A stretch of 59,900 bases of DNA from Bryobacterales bacterium (GCA_016789785.1 JAEUQE010000018.1:1-59900), one strand, 5' to 3'; shown: positions 18,201 through 27,388, numbered from the stretch's first letter. Numbers and translations: made by a program. The notes: generated by a model from the letters alone, not told the origin.

Positions 18201-18646
18201 GCGGGTTCGTGACGTTCGCTACGGGAACGCCACTGTCGGTATCGCACGCCAATGGTAGACCGTTGCGCATCTCGAATCCCGCGCTGAGCGGATCGATTGT
18301 GAACCGGCTTGGCGATCAGCGGGATGCATCGGGGCGAGTCACGAATCCGTTCTTCAACACCAGCGCGTTCCTGCCATTGGTGGATCAGTTCCAGGTCACG
18401 CCGGAGCCGCCAACCATTGATGAGCTTCGCGCACCGGGAACGCGATCGTTGAATCTCGCGCTGTTCAAGAACTTCATGATTCGCGAACGCATGAAACTCG
18501 AGGCGCGCATGGAAGCGACTGGCGCCACGAACACTCCGCAGTTCGGTGCGCCTGGCACGAACATGAACCAGAGTGCGACCTTCGGTGTGATCAACTCGGC
18601 CGGAGGCAATCGGGCGATGCAGGCGACGCTGCGTTTCATCTTCTAA
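15227..18646 (+). CDS. TonB-dependent receptor, Oar-like (carboxypeptidase-regulatory-like domain)
   Basis: 1139 residues, outer membrane. A signal peptide (MRVAFCILVMSFIPAWVSA) is followed by a carboxypeptidase regulatory-like domain at about 25-110 (GTILGRVSDPSGAVVAGASV, TNEAGNYQVPFLLPGNY), then a plug domain (about 120-235, ending near NGGAISITTRGGTNDVHG) and a long barrel with many alternating aromatic strands. It finishes with an aromatic residue (TLRFIF), as outer-membrane barrels do. The AGGAGG ribosome-binding site is 7 bases ahead of the ATG. Ligand unknown; Oar-like members have been linked to protein/peptide export or carbohydrate uptake. It converges on the S9 peptidase gene, 50 bases away. 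Confidence 0.9.
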   Translation: MRVAFCILVMSFIPAWVSAQEFRGTILGRVSDPSGAVVAGASVAVRNVATNATLRATTNEAGNYQVPFLLPGNYAVTVEMAGFKKIEQENVRVSTNEQITLDFTLELGATTESVKVTDSAPLLTTANADLGQVIDNRYVGMVSVSLSRNILNLKNLAPGVTGETGTYTSSAQANFSIAGGGSGQGRNEVIIDGMPNTTAGGTIGFLPSLDSVEEVKVHNTMFDAAYGHSNGGAISITTRGGTNDVHGAAYWVKRFQSLYANSWNNNRLGLPRPPVEYQQRGYTVGGPVWIPKLYNGRNRTFFSTSLERDHDPRELTRQARVPTDLERQGDFSRTINRLGGAFAIFDPATTVVSGNTATRQPFAGGRIPTSRINPIGAAVMSKLPAPNSGTSTQLAAFNWAASKTYSVDQNQVGARIDHVISDKQRLFGRIGFLDRLQNAEDLFFGATSYPGSGGTDLGSLFRRRINLSLDDTYIVSPSLVGSLRIGVLSYTSETNVGAPGADPADLRLPDVIVANQAVRGWSNFDMGENLPAIGASQSFSREMVYSLLSTWTKLSGKHATKFGVDYRLARNSNVSPGGNAVGSFTTSPTFTQSDPFNRVAANTSGSGMASMLLGLADSGSFGYNSPTSIQNHYAGLFIQDDWKITNRLTLNLGLRYEFETPYTERFNRNSYRFDERATLPVRVPGLDLRGGILFAGVDGNPRAVSPDRNNFGPRVGFAYSPFRRTVIRGGYGMFYTTVSLNTGFFGALNVFNAQTSFVGTLDNGATPFTTVSNPYPSGLQRPIGSSVGLLAQIGDTLAFFDDRRVNPYNQQWQFSVQQELPASILFEVAYMGMHSLKQIESFNLNERPDQFLALGRAENNPVPNPFLNVFPSTSTLGRGATLTQSRFWVRFPQYTTLTLNGAPTGRALYHSMQMKVDKRFSHGLNFLFTYTFSRTMDNNTTSVINPRRYRAVSPFDHKHVARVAFTYQFPFQFAGGGMNRLWRQVAGGWASSGFVTFATGTPLSVSHANGRPLRISNPALSGSIVNRLGDQRDASGRVTNPFFNTSAFLPLVDQFQVTPEPPTIDELRAPGTRSLNLALFKNFMIRERMKLEARMEATGATNTPQFGAPGTNMNQSATFGVINSAGGNRAMQATLRFIF

Positions 18647-18696
18647 CAATCGCCGGCCACATTCCCGCTGCTGCCGCGATCGTTGTGTAAGGCGGT

Positions 18697-20679
18697 CTAT
18701 GGCACATGCTGCTTGAGCCACTCGATGTGACGGCCAAGCACGTCGATCTGATGATTGGGCTCCGTAATGCCGTGGCCTTCGCGTGGATAGCGCACGAACT
18801 TCACCTGGACGTCGCGCTCTTTCAAGGCGCGGAAGTACTGCTCGGCCTGCGCGATGGGAACCCGGCGATCCTGCTCGCCGTGGGTGATCATGATCGGCGT
18901 GCGCACGCGATCCACATAGGTCATTGGAGAGAACTTGCGATAGACCTCGGTGGACGTCCACGGATATCCGGTGAAGCCATACTCCATGAGTTCTGGAATG
19001 TCGCTTTGCCCATGAAAGCTATACCAATCGGAGATGCCCGCATGTCCGATGGCGGCCTTGAAACGCGTGGTTTGTGTGATGGTCCAGAACGTCATGAATC
19101 CGCCGTAGCTTCCACCGGCCACTGCGAGCCGGTCCCCGTCAGCGATGCCGCGGGCGATCATCGCGTCAACGCCCGCCATCAAATCGCCGAAGTCTTTCCC
19201 GCCCCAATCGCCATTGTTCGCCTGCATGAACTGCGTTCCATAGCCTGTGGATCCGCGCGGGTTCGGAAGGAGAACGGCATACCCGTTCGTGGCGTAGATC
19301 TGCGCGTTGCGCAGCGGTCCGAGTGAGGCTACCCAACGGGCGTGCGGTCCACCATGTACCAGCAGCACCATCGGATACCGTTTGCCTTCTTCGTAACCGA
19401 CGGGCTTGATGAGAATCCCTTCGACGGCGAGATCGCCCGGACCTTTCCACGAAACGATCTCCGTGCTGCCGAGCGTGACATCGCCGAGTTGTGGATTGGC
19501 CGTCGTCAGCCGCAGTTCACCGCTGCCATCCAGGGAAGAGACATAGACATCATCGGTGTGAAGTAGGTCCGCTGCGGTGTAGACCAGTTTTCCCGCGGCT
19601 GAATCGAAGTTCGTGAAGACACGATTGCCTTTCAAAACTGGAGTGATGGCGCCGCCCGCCGCGGGCACGCGATACTGATTCGCGTAGACACCGAGACCTC
19701 CCGCGAAATGGATGTGATTGCCGATCCAGGCGGGATCCGAGGCAGATTCGTTCCAGTTCGCAGTGAGATTGCGAGGCGTGCCTCCTTCCGCGGAGACGAC
19801 GAATATGTCAGACTTCGCGGCCCACGACTTTGCGTCGGAGCGCGACACGTAAGCGAGCTGCCTGCCGTCTGGCGACCAGACCGGATCGCTATCGCCGGCG
19901 GGTTGGTCCGTGATACGCCGCGACGTTCCGCCGCTTGCAGGCATCACATAGATGTCGGTGCGGCGGTCTCTGCTAATGTCGCGATACGCGGTCTCGTTCG
20001 TGCCTTCTGGTGACTGTGTGTATGCGATCCACTTGCCATCGGGTGAATAGACGGGTGAGCCCGCGGTGAAACTGCCCTCGGTGAGACGCGTCTTCTTGCC
20101 CGTCTCGATTTCGACCGTCCATAGATGCCTGTACTCCAGAGCTTCCTCTACCACAATGGCATCGAACTTATCCTTCTTGCGCTTGTCGCGCGCTGCTTTG
20201 TCTTTTGGGGGATCCTTCACGAGGAAGGCGAGGTGCTTGCCATCGGGCGACCATGTGATGCCGCTCACCGCCGAATCCTCTTTCGTGATCTGCCAGGCTT
20301 CGCCTCCTTGAACGCGGATCGCCCATGCCTGTGCGCCTTTGCTCGAATCGGCATTAGTGTCACGATCGGCAAGAAACGCAATCATGTCCGAGGTTGGCGA
20401 CCACACCGCGCCCGACTCGCCCTTCTCACCGTTGGTGAGGCGCACGGATGTCCCGCCTTGCGTTGAGACGAGGTGGAGGTGCGGGGTGCGGCGATTCTTG
20501 TCCTTGTCCCATTCAGAGATCGAGTAGACCACCCACTTGGCGTCTGGCGAGATCTTCGGTGCGCTGACGAGCTTCAAAGTGAGGCCCTTCTCGATGGTCA
20601 TGCCGCGCGGTTCGGCGGCACGCAGCACGAGTAGGCTGGCTGCGGCAAGGGCGCAGAACACGAGCTTGGAATTCGGCAT
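18697..20679 (-). CDS. S9 family (prolyl oligopeptidase-type) serine peptidase
   Basis: The start at 20679 gives MPNSKLVFCALAAASLLVL, a clear signal peptide; the frame is open further upstream but those residues do not look coding. The 660-residue product has a beta-propeller of PD40/WD40-like repeats (about 40-400; for example WSPTSDMIAFLADRD, YSPDGKWIAYTQSPEG) and a C-terminal alpha/beta hydrolase. The catalytic triad is visible as Ser524 (GGSYGGFM), Asp604 (HGEQDRRVP) and His636 (REGHGITE). This is the S9C acylaminoacyl-peptidase-like group, which trims short peptides; the signal peptide places it in the periplasm. It sits between two TonB-dependent receptors, compatible with peptide uptake, though transport and peptidase linkage is inference. 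Confidence 0.9.
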   Translation of the reverse strand: MPNSKLVFCALAAASLLVLRAAEPRGMTIEKGLTLKLVSAPKISPDAKWVVYSISEWDKDKNRRTPHLHLVSTQGGTSVRLTNGEKGESGAVWSPTSDMIAFLADRDTNADSSKGAQAWAIRVQGGEAWQITKEDSAVSGITWSPDGKHLAFLVKDPPKDKAARDKRKKDKFDAIVVEEALEYRHLWTVEIETGKKTRLTEGSFTAGSPVYSPDGKWIAYTQSPEGTNETAYRDISRDRRTDIYVMPASGGTSRRITDQPAGDSDPVWSPDGRQLAYVSRSDAKSWAAKSDIFVVSAEGGTPRNLTANWNESASDPAWIGNHIHFAGGLGVYANQYRVPAAGGAITPVLKGNRVFTNFDSAAGKLVYTAADLLHTDDVYVSSLDGSGELRLTTANPQLGDVTLGSTEIVSWKGPGDLAVEGILIKPVGYEEGKRYPMVLLVHGGPHARWVASLGPLRNAQIYATNGYAVLLPNPRGSTGYGTQFMQANNGDWGGKDFGDLMAGVDAMIARGIADGDRLAVAGGSYGGFMTFWTITQTTRFKAAIGHAGISDWYSFHGQSDIPELMEYGFTGYPWTSTEVYRKFSPMTYVDRVRTPIMITHGEQDRRVPIAQAEQYFRALKERDVQVKFVRYPREGHGITEPNHQIDVLGRHIEWLKQHVP

Positions 20680-20731
20680 GAGTCTGATGATAGCGCTCAT
20701 GCCGAGTCCAGGTTGGGGCTCTCGCGTTTGT

Positions 20732-23700
20732 CTACCAGAGGAACTTGAAGCCCATTTGCATCGAGCGGCCTGCGCCCGCGCCGGTGATCTGGCCGAAGCG
20801 GGGATTGGCAAGCTGCGCGATGGGATTGGCGAAGTTCACCTGGTTGAAGAGATTAAACATTTCCGCCCGGAATTGGATTCTCATCTCTTCGTAGACGGGG
20901 ATGTCCTTCAATACGGCAAAGTCCGTCGAGACGTTTGCCGGGCCGGAGAGCATACCTCGCGCTCCGGTACCGTAGCGTCCGATGGCTGGGAGTTGGAAAG
21001 CGGCTGTATTGAAGAAACGATTGATCATGTCGGTCCGTGACGAGTGTTCGCGACTGAAGGTATTCGCGATGACGTCGCCGATGTGTGAGCCGGAGCAGCC
21101 GGTGCCATCGAAGGCGCGGTTCTGCCCGTTCGTGATGGTGATTGGCGCGCCGCTCTGAATCGTGGAGATGCCGGAGAGATTCCATCCGCCCAGCAGCCGG
21201 CTGAGGCGGCCCTTGCTGCCCGGAACGGGCGGAGTCCAAACGCCCGAGAAAACCACGTTGTGGCGGCGATCCCAATCGGAGCGGCCACGCTGCGCCCGCA
21301 CGTTGAACGGATCAGCCAGACATCCGCCAAGCGTGAACGCGGAGTTCGAATCCAAACTCTTCGAAAGCACATACGAGGAGTTGAATTGGAAGCCGCGCGA
21401 GAACCGTTTGTTCACTTCAACCTGCAACGAGTGGAAGGCGCTGGTGAAGCTGTTGTCGAGATAGAAGCCTTCCGGCCCGTACACGCCGGGTTGGAATGGA
21501 ACGCGCTGCGGTGCGTTTGCTTCCGTGGAGAGCGGACGGCCTTGTGAATCATTGCCTGGGATGTAGGGCGAGGCGTTGAACGGACGATAGGCCAGGAGCT
21601 TTGTTCCGGTCTTGCCGATGTAGGTGGTGTTGAGTGCGAAGTCGCGGCCCAATTGGCGGCTGATGCTGAAGTTCCACTCCTGCGCGTAGCTGGTCCGCAA
21701 CCCATTCACGTTCGGCGAACTCCACAGTCCATTGATGGGAAGTACGAACGTGAAGGCCGCGGGGTCGATGAATGCTGGTGGCGCGGTGCGGCCAATGCTG
21801 GTGAAGGGAGTCGAAAGCGTCCCCCCGATGAATGTCTGGCGTCCGCCAACGAACGGCGGATTCTCCTGTGCGATCGTGTCCGTGTTGAAGGTGTCGTAGA
21901 AAATGCCGTAAGCACCGCGCACCGAGGTCTTGCCGTTACCGAAGACATCCCACGCAAAGCCAATGCGAGGCGCGAAGTTGTTGCGGTCCGTGTTGATCAG
22001 GCCGCGTGGCAGATCTCCAGGGAACAGCATGCCCACGGGCGCCGTGGGGAACTTGCGTGAGCGAACGTTCGGGTCGGGCACAACCGTGTTGACGCGATCC
22101 AGCTTGTCGACCCACGGCGTCGGCACTTCGTACCGGAGTCCCAGATTCAGGTTGAGGCGGGGGTGAATCTTCCAGTCATCCTGCGCGTAAAAGGCGGTGA
22201 ACGTGTTGCCACCATCATTCACTCTCACGCCGTTGGTGACACCGAGCGTGGCGTATGCGCCAAGAACGAAATCCGCCATCGAGTCGCCGCGGGTGGCCGT
22301 GCCACCACCAGTGCGCTGCCCGTTGAAGGCGAACACGGGAGGCCCGAGGAACGACTGAAAGAAGCCGAGGTCCATGTGCTCAAAACCGAGCTTGAAGGTG
22401 TGGCGGTTGCGGATCCAACTCAGATTCTCCTGGATCTGATAAACGTTCGATACGAACTTCACAGGGCCGCCGCTATTGAGGTTGAAGCGGCCGGCCACTT
22501 GGAACTGCGGCGATCCGCCATCGGTGTAAGCAGGCATCCCGCTGATGCCCACTTCTTCCGGAAGCCGGGTGACGCTTGGGTTGTTCAACGAGAACGAACG
22601 CGTGTAGCCGAGGGTGATCTGGTTCAGCAGATTCGTGCCGAGGGTCCACGTGTGATTGAGGCCCGCGTTCTGAAAGCGTGGAACCTGCGTTTGTCCCGTC
22701 CAGCCCGCGAGTGTGGAGCCATAACCGAGCGCGGGATTCGAGAGGGAGTTCTGATTCAGATAGTAGTGGCCGAACAGCGTTTGGCGTGAAGTGAGGATAT
22801 AGTCCGACCGGATCATGAACAATTCGGAGTTCCGCGGATTCGGTCCTACGGCTTGAATGAAGCCGCCATCCACAACGGGCACGAATTCGAGCAGACGCCG
22901 GGTGGAGGGATCGATGCGGGATGCCGGGATGCGATTGCCCGCGAACGGGGCATTGCCGTTCGGATCGACCAGTTGACGCGCAGGTAGCAACGCCGAGAAG
23001 TCACCCGTGGACTCGGGGCGCGTAATGGGGAACGCATTGGTGGTTGCTGCTTGACGCCGGTCGCGCAACAGTTCAAAGGTCCCAAACACAAATGCCTTGT
23101 TCCGTTTGATGGGGCCGCCGGATGCGACGCCGAACTGGTTCTGAATGAGCTGCGGGCGCGCGGTTTGGAAGAAGCTGCGCGCGTTCAGATTGTCGTTGCG
23201 ATGGAACTCCCAGGCCGTGCCGTGGAAGTCGTTTGTGCCTTGGCGGCTGACAATGGTGACATTGGCGCCGGGATTCCTCCCGCTCTCCGCCGAGAAGTTG
23301 CTGGTTTGGATCTTGAACTCCTGAACCGCGTCCGGAGGAGGTGCGTTGAGGCCGGTGTTGCGCGACGGATTGTTGAAGTAGGTGCCGTTGAAGCGATTGT
23401 AGTTCTGATTCGCACGGCCGCCGTTGACGTTCATGCGAGGTCCGCCGCGCGTATCGGTGACATCCGTGTTGTCCGGTGCCACGACGCCCAGCACCCCGGG
23501 CAACGTGGAAGCCAGGCGAAACACATTGCGCCCATTGACGGGCAATTCGAGCAGTCGTTTGCCATCAATGATTGCGCTGGTCTCCGAGGATCGTGTGTCG
23601 ACGAGTGTCGCCTCCGCTGTTACTTCGACCGACTCCGCGACAGCGCCGACATCGAGCGTGATGTCGCTGCGCAGGTTCTGATCAACCTGGAGGATCAGGC

Positions 23701-23971
23701 CCTTGTTGCGGAACCGCTTGAAGCCCGCTCTTTCGGCCTCCAGCGTGTAGGCTCCCGAAACGAGGCCGAGCACTTGATAAGCGCCCGTATCGTCACTGGC
23801 GACAGTACGCAACTCGCCCGTGCGTTCGTTGCTGAGTACGATCTTCGCATCAACGATGACTGCGCCAGAGGAATCACGGACGAATCCGCTGATGGTCCCG
23901 CGGGTCTGGGCGGCGAGAGGAATCAAGGAAAAGGCTGCTGAAATGAGCAGGACGAGGAAAGAACGAACCAT
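20732..23971 (-). CDS. TonB-dependent receptor, Oar-like
   Basis: 1079 residues. Signal peptide MVRSFLVLLISAAFSLIPLAAQ, carboxypeptidase-regulatory-like domain at about 23-110 (GTISGFVRDSSGAVIVDAKI, SDDTGAYQVLGLVSGAY), plug with the LPVNGRNVFRLASTLPGV element near 145 and a large beta-barrel ending in GFKFLW. An AGGAGG ribosome-binding site lies 8 bases before the ATG at 23971, which fixes the start. It follows the same strand as the S9 peptidase (gap about 50 bases, peptidase downstream), so the two may be cotranscribed. A palindromic element and a TATACT hexamer lie in its upstream region. Confidence 0.9.
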   Translation of the reverse strand: MVRSFLVLLISAAFSLIPLAAQTRGTISGFVRDSSGAVIVDAKIVLSNERTGELRTVASDDTGAYQVLGLVSGAYTLEAERAGFKRFRNKGLILQVDQNLRSDITLDVGAVAESVEVTAEATLVDTRSSETSAIIDGKRLLELPVNGRNVFRLASTLPGVLGVVAPDNTDVTDTRGGPRMNVNGGRANQNYNRFNGTYFNNPSRNTGLNAPPPDAVQEFKIQTSNFSAESGRNPGANVTIVSRQGTNDFHGTAWEFHRNDNLNARSFFQTARPQLIQNQFGVASGGPIKRNKAFVFGTFELLRDRRQAATTNAFPITRPESTGDFSALLPARQLVDPNGNAPFAGNRIPASRIDPSTRRLLEFVPVVDGGFIQAVGPNPRNSELFMIRSDYILTSRQTLFGHYYLNQNSLSNPALGYGSTLAGWTGQTQVPRFQNAGLNHTWTLGTNLLNQITLGYTRSFSLNNPSVTRLPEEVGISGMPAYTDGGSPQFQVAGRFNLNSGGPVKFVSNVYQIQENLSWIRNRHTFKLGFEHMDLGFFQSFLGPPVFAFNGQRTGGGTATRGDSMADFVLGAYATLGVTNGVRVNDGGNTFTAFYAQDDWKIHPRLNLNLGLRYEVPTPWVDKLDRVNTVVPDPNVRSRKFPTAPVGMLFPGDLPRGLINTDRNNFAPRIGFAWDVFGNGKTSVRGAYGIFYDTFNTDTIAQENPPFVGGRQTFIGGTLSTPFTSIGRTAPPAFIDPAAFTFVLPINGLWSSPNVNGLRTSYAQEWNFSISRQLGRDFALNTTYIGKTGTKLLAYRPFNASPYIPGNDSQGRPLSTEANAPQRVPFQPGVYGPEGFYLDNSFTSAFHSLQVEVNKRFSRGFQFNSSYVLSKSLDSNSAFTLGGCLADPFNVRAQRGRSDWDRRHNVVFSGVWTPPVPGSKGRLSRLLGGWNLSGISTIQSGAPITITNGQNRAFDGTGCSGSHIGDVIANTFSREHSSRTDMINRFFNTAAFQLPAIGRYGTGARGMLSGPANVSTDFAVLKDIPVYEEMRIQFRAEMFNLFNQVNFANPIAQLANPRFGQITGAGAGRSMQMGFKFLW

Positions 23972-24005
23972 GCGTGTAGCCTCCTGAAGAACATGTGGCT
24001 GACTG

Positions 24006-24037
24006 GGCCCGTACGAACTGATATTTCAGTATGGGCC
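24006..24037 (-). promoter_or_regulatory. Inverted-repeat element ahead of the receptor at 23971
   Basis: ACTGA (24017-24021) and TCAGT (24026-24030) are perfect inverted copies around a four-base centre, framed by GGCCC (24006-24010) and GGGCC (24033-24037). It lies between a TATACT hexamer and the ribosome-binding site, in a position suited to an operator or a leader stem-loop. No regulator gene can be tied to it. Confidence 0.4.
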
Positions 24038-24038
24038 A

Positions 24039-24044
24039 AGTATA
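24039..24044 (-). promoter_or_regulatory. Putative -10 hexamer (TATACT) for the receptor at 23971
   Basis: Reads TATACT on the minus strand, 68 bases ahead of the ATG, just upstream of the inverted repeat. No good -35 was found at 16-18 bases. The same TATACT hexamer occurs ahead of the neighbouring receptor gene at 27358. Confidence 0.35.
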
Positions 24045-24118
24045 CACTCAAAGGCGAGGCCGGCGTGCGGTAAGTTACGTGCGTCCCGGCCCGCGTTCAG
24101 CAGCCGGGACGCAATCGA

Positions 24119-27100
24119 TCAGAATAGCCACTTCAGTGCGAGTTGCATCGAGCGTGGTGCGAGCGCTTCGGTGATGGTGCCACCGTTGGCGGCATTGACA
24201 TTGCCGTTCGGAATTTCGAAGTTGGCACGATTGAACGCGTTGAACACTTCCCAGCGGAACTGGAGCGACTGACGCTCGCGGATGCGAAAGCGGCGGAACA
24301 TGCCGCTGTTCAGACCCACGAAGCCGGGCCCATCCAGGATGTTGCGCCCCGCGCTTCCCATACGAAAAGCGCCCGCGGGCACCACGGGGAATGCCTTGAT
24401 ATCGAACCAGCGCTCCACGGTGCGAACTTCCAAGCGGCCTTTACCTATGCGATCGGGACGATTGGCTTCCCCCTGATCCAGTTGCACGTTGGAGGTTTTT
24501 GCGGTGAAGGGCTGGCCGGTGTACATCCGTCCCGATCCCGTCAACTGCCAGCCGCGCATCCAGCGATTGCGCTTCACCGGCACATCCCACGAATAGTTCA
24601 TGGTCATGGTGTGGCCCGTGTCGAAGTCGCTACGGGCGCGCTCCAGCGACAGATTGCGCGCATCCTGTGCACCACCATAGCCGCCAGTCGCCGCGCCCTG
24701 CAGTTGCGATGCGTCGTCGATGGACTTGGCCCAGGTGTAGTTCACACGGAAGAACATGCCGCGCGCAAACCGGCGGCGCCATGAAACGATGCCTGCGTTG
24801 TAGACGGAGTTCGAGCCGAAGGCGTAGAAATCGATGTCGTTGATGCCGGTGTATGGCCGCGGAAACGCGCCCGTGCCGCTGGGACGCAACGCGGGATCGC
24901 GAATGGGCTGATTCACGTTGTAGCGGCGGCCGAGATTCGTGCCCTTGGAGCCGACGTAGGCCACTTCGACCGCCGTCTCCTTGCCGAGTTCGCGCTCGAT
25001 GGTGAAGTTCCAACTCTGCAGATACTGCGGCTGCGGATAGGGATCCATCCCCGATGCATTCGTGACACCCTCGATCGTGCCTCGGCCGGGAAAGGGAGTC
25101 TGCAGTGTGACCAACAGCGGGTTCGTCGTGCTGCGATTGAACGTCTGATTCACGCTGTAAGGGAACACGTCGGCAAGGTCGCCCCGAACGGGATTGGTGA
25201 GTGCGCCGGCGTAGAAGATTCCATAACCACTGCGGATGACCATGCGCTGTCCGCCTCGCGGTCTCCATGCGAAGCCAACGCGCGGTGCGAACATGCGCCG
25301 GTTCGCACGTACGAGGGAACGCGGCAGACCGGCCTCATCCGCATAGATCACCTTTGCGGCGAGGCCCGCGTCCGCGATCACCTGATCCTGATTCGGAATC
25401 GCACCGCGCTCGGCGAGCACGATCTTGCCAAGTGCGGGAACGAAGTTTGCGAAGCGCCCTCGGCGTTCATACATCGGCAGATTGATCTCGTAGCGAACAC
25501 CGGCGTTGACCGTGAGAGAGCGCGACACGCGGAAGTCATCCTGCGCGAAGAATCCGCCGTTCCAGTTGATCAGCCCGGGATCACTCCCGTTGACCTTGCG
25601 CGTCGAGTTGTTCAGCAAGCCGAGCAGGAAGTCGCCGAAGGGATCGTTGGTCCAGCGCCCGAGGAAGTTGAACGTGCCGCGCATATTGTTCACGCCTGGC
25701 TGGAAGAACTGCATTTGCATCAAGTTGCCGCCGAATTTGACAATGTGTTTGTCGCGGACCCAGGTGAGAGTGCCACCAACCTCACCGCTGGAACTGGCGA
25801 AACGCAGCGGCTGATCGGCGTTGTTGCCGATGGCGATCAAGTCGCGAATGGTGAATCGCGGAAAGGCGGCCACGGATGCCAGCGGGGGGCTCGGCAACCC
25901 GAGCTTCGCATTCCAATCGGTACCGCTTTGGACAACGCGGGTGTTCTGCACCTGCCGCGAGAAGCCAACGCGAACTTCGTGCAGCAGCACTGGCGTCCAT
26001 GTGCGAGTCCAACTGATGCCACCGAGCGACAGGGTGTCACCCACGGTGTTGCCGAACGTTCCCGCATCGCTGCCATTGAACGGATTGTCCTGATCGTTAA
26101 TGCGCACCATATACCGGCCGGAGAGGTTGTCGCGTGTGTTGAGGCGATGATCGGCCTTGAAGAGGAGGCTATTCCATTTGTCGCGGTCGGCGGCGTTGGC
26201 GCGAAAGTTGTTCAGTTGGCCAGGGCGGTTGACCGCGGGATAGAAGGTACGCACCTGCCGTGCAATCGGATCAATCCGCGATTCTGGAATCAGGTTGTTC
26301 GCGAAAGGCACATTCGCCGCAAGAGGATCGCGTAGCACCAGCGGACGGTTGGTTGCGATCTCCACGGTCTGCGAGAAATCGCCACTCAATTCCCTTTCAG
26401 TGGGAACCCGGCCCAGACGATTCACGCCCTGGTTCTGACGGTAGCTCTCCCAACTTGCGAGGAAGAACGTGCGGTCGCGGCCATTGTAGAGTTTCGGGAG
26501 AACCACGGGGCCATGCACGGTGCCACCGAACTGATTGCGGCGCAACTGCGATTTCTGGGTGTCGAAGAAGTTGCGGGCGTCCATAGCGTCGTCGCGGAAG
26601 AACTCGAAGAACGTGCCGTGGATCGCATTGGTGCCGGTCTTGAGCACCATGTTCATCACGCCGCCGGCCAGACGTCCATACTCGGCCGGATAGCCGGTGG
26701 TTTGGAGCTTGTACTCCTGTAGGGCGTCGATGGGAGGACGTGCCTGTGCGCCACCGCCGCGCATGCTGTTGTTGGTGAAACCGTCGATCAGGAAGTTGGT
26801 GTTGTCGGAACGCGCGCCATTGATGTTGAGCGCGCTGCCGGAGCCGCCTTTCGCGCGGCGCGCCACACCGGGAACCATGAACGTGAGGTCGTTGAAGTCG
26901 CGGCCTTCCAGCGGCATCTCTGTGATCTCCTGGCTGGCGATCACTTCGCCGCGAACCGCGTTTTCCGTATTCAGCAGCGGCGCGTCGGCCTTCACTTCGA
27001 TGGACTCGGCGACATCACCGATCGGAAGCTTTAACTCGAACCGGGCGACCTGATCCACCTGTAACTGGAACTCCGCTTCAACGACGCGTTTGAAGCCCGA

Positions 27101-27358
27101 TTTCTCCGCGATTAGTTCATATACGCCGGGCGCCAGGTTCGGAATGGCGAAGTCGCCCTCGGGGCCGGATTCGGCGAGGCGGACTTCATTGGTGTTCTTA
27201 TTGCGGATCTTAACGGCGGTGCCTGGAAGCGCGGCGCCCGTGGTGTCGTCCGTGCGTCCCACGATGGTGGCGGTTGGCGTCTGCGCGAGCAGTATCGTGG
27301 ATATGGAAAGAAAGGCTAAGAGGCGAAGCAGAGATGAACGAGAAACAAGATTCCCCAT
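24119..27358 (-). CDS. TonB-dependent receptor, Oar-like
   Basis: The start at 27358 gives MGNLVSRSSLLRLLAFLSISTILLAQ as signal peptide; an in-frame ATG eight codons earlier is possible. Residues about 28-110 are the carboxypeptidase-regulatory-like domain (ATIVGRTDDTTGAALPGTAV), followed by a plug (MPLEGRDFNDLTFMVPGVA near 150, RLAGGVMNMVLKTGTN) and a barrel ending in LALKWLF. Length 1079 residues. It lies downstream of the DUF1592/DUF1552 pair on the same strand with a 126-base gap and a TATACT hexamer of its own, so it may be transcribed with them or separately. Ligand unknown. Confidence 0.9.
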   Translation of the reverse strand: MGNLVSRSSLLRLLAFLSISTILLAQTPTATIVGRTDDTTGAALPGTAVKIRNKNTNEVRLAESGPEGDFAIPNLAPGVYELIAEKSGFKRVVEAEFQLQVDQVARFELKLPIGDVAESIEVKADAPLLNTENAVRGEVIASQEITEMPLEGRDFNDLTFMVPGVARRAKGGSGSALNINGARSDNTNFLIDGFTNNSMRGGGAQARPPIDALQEYKLQTTGYPAEYGRLAGGVMNMVLKTGTNAIHGTFFEFFRDDAMDARNFFDTQKSQLRRNQFGGTVHGPVVLPKLYNGRDRTFFLASWESYRQNQGVNRLGRVPTERELSGDFSQTVEIATNRPLVLRDPLAANVPFANNLIPESRIDPIARQVRTFYPAVNRPGQLNNFRANAADRDKWNSLLFKADHRLNTRDNLSGRYMVRINDQDNPFNGSDAGTFGNTVGDTLSLGGISWTRTWTPVLLHEVRVGFSRQVQNTRVVQSGTDWNAKLGLPSPPLASVAAFPRFTIRDLIAIGNNADQPLRFASSSGEVGGTLTWVRDKHIVKFGGNLMQMQFFQPGVNNMRGTFNFLGRWTNDPFGDFLLGLLNNSTRKVNGSDPGLINWNGGFFAQDDFRVSRSLTVNAGVRYEINLPMYERRGRFANFVPALGKIVLAERGAIPNQDQVIADAGLAAKVIYADEAGLPRSLVRANRRMFAPRVGFAWRPRGGQRMVIRSGYGIFYAGALTNPVRGDLADVFPYSVNQTFNRSTTNPLLVTLQTPFPGRGTIEGVTNASGMDPYPQPQYLQSWNFTIERELGKETAVEVAYVGSKGTNLGRRYNVNQPIRDPALRPSGTGAFPRPYTGINDIDFYAFGSNSVYNAGIVSWRRRFARGMFFRVNYTWAKSIDDASQLQGAATGGYGGAQDARNLSLERARSDFDTGHTMTMNYSWDVPVKRNRWMRGWQLTGSGRMYTGQPFTAKTSNVQLDQGEANRPDRIGKGRLEVRTVERWFDIKAFPVVPAGAFRMGSAGRNILDGPGFVGLNSGMFRRFRIRERQSLQFRWEVFNAFNRANFEIPNGNVNAANGGTITEALAPRSMQLALKWLF

Positions 27359-27382
27359 GATGAGATCACCCACATGGACCAC

Positions 27383-27388
27383 AGTATA
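27383..27388 (-). promoter_or_regulatory. Putative -10 hexamer (TATACT) for the receptor at 27358
   Basis: TATACT on the minus strand with a weak -35-like TTCCCG 17 bases upstream (27406-27411). The hexamer ends 24 bases before the chosen ATG, which leaves a short leader of about 15-20 bases. Confidence 0.35.

Noticed and set aside
20680..20811. Upstream extension of the S9 peptidase frame
   Set aside because: It would bury a clean signal peptide starting at 20679 and overlap the end of the adjacent receptor gene.
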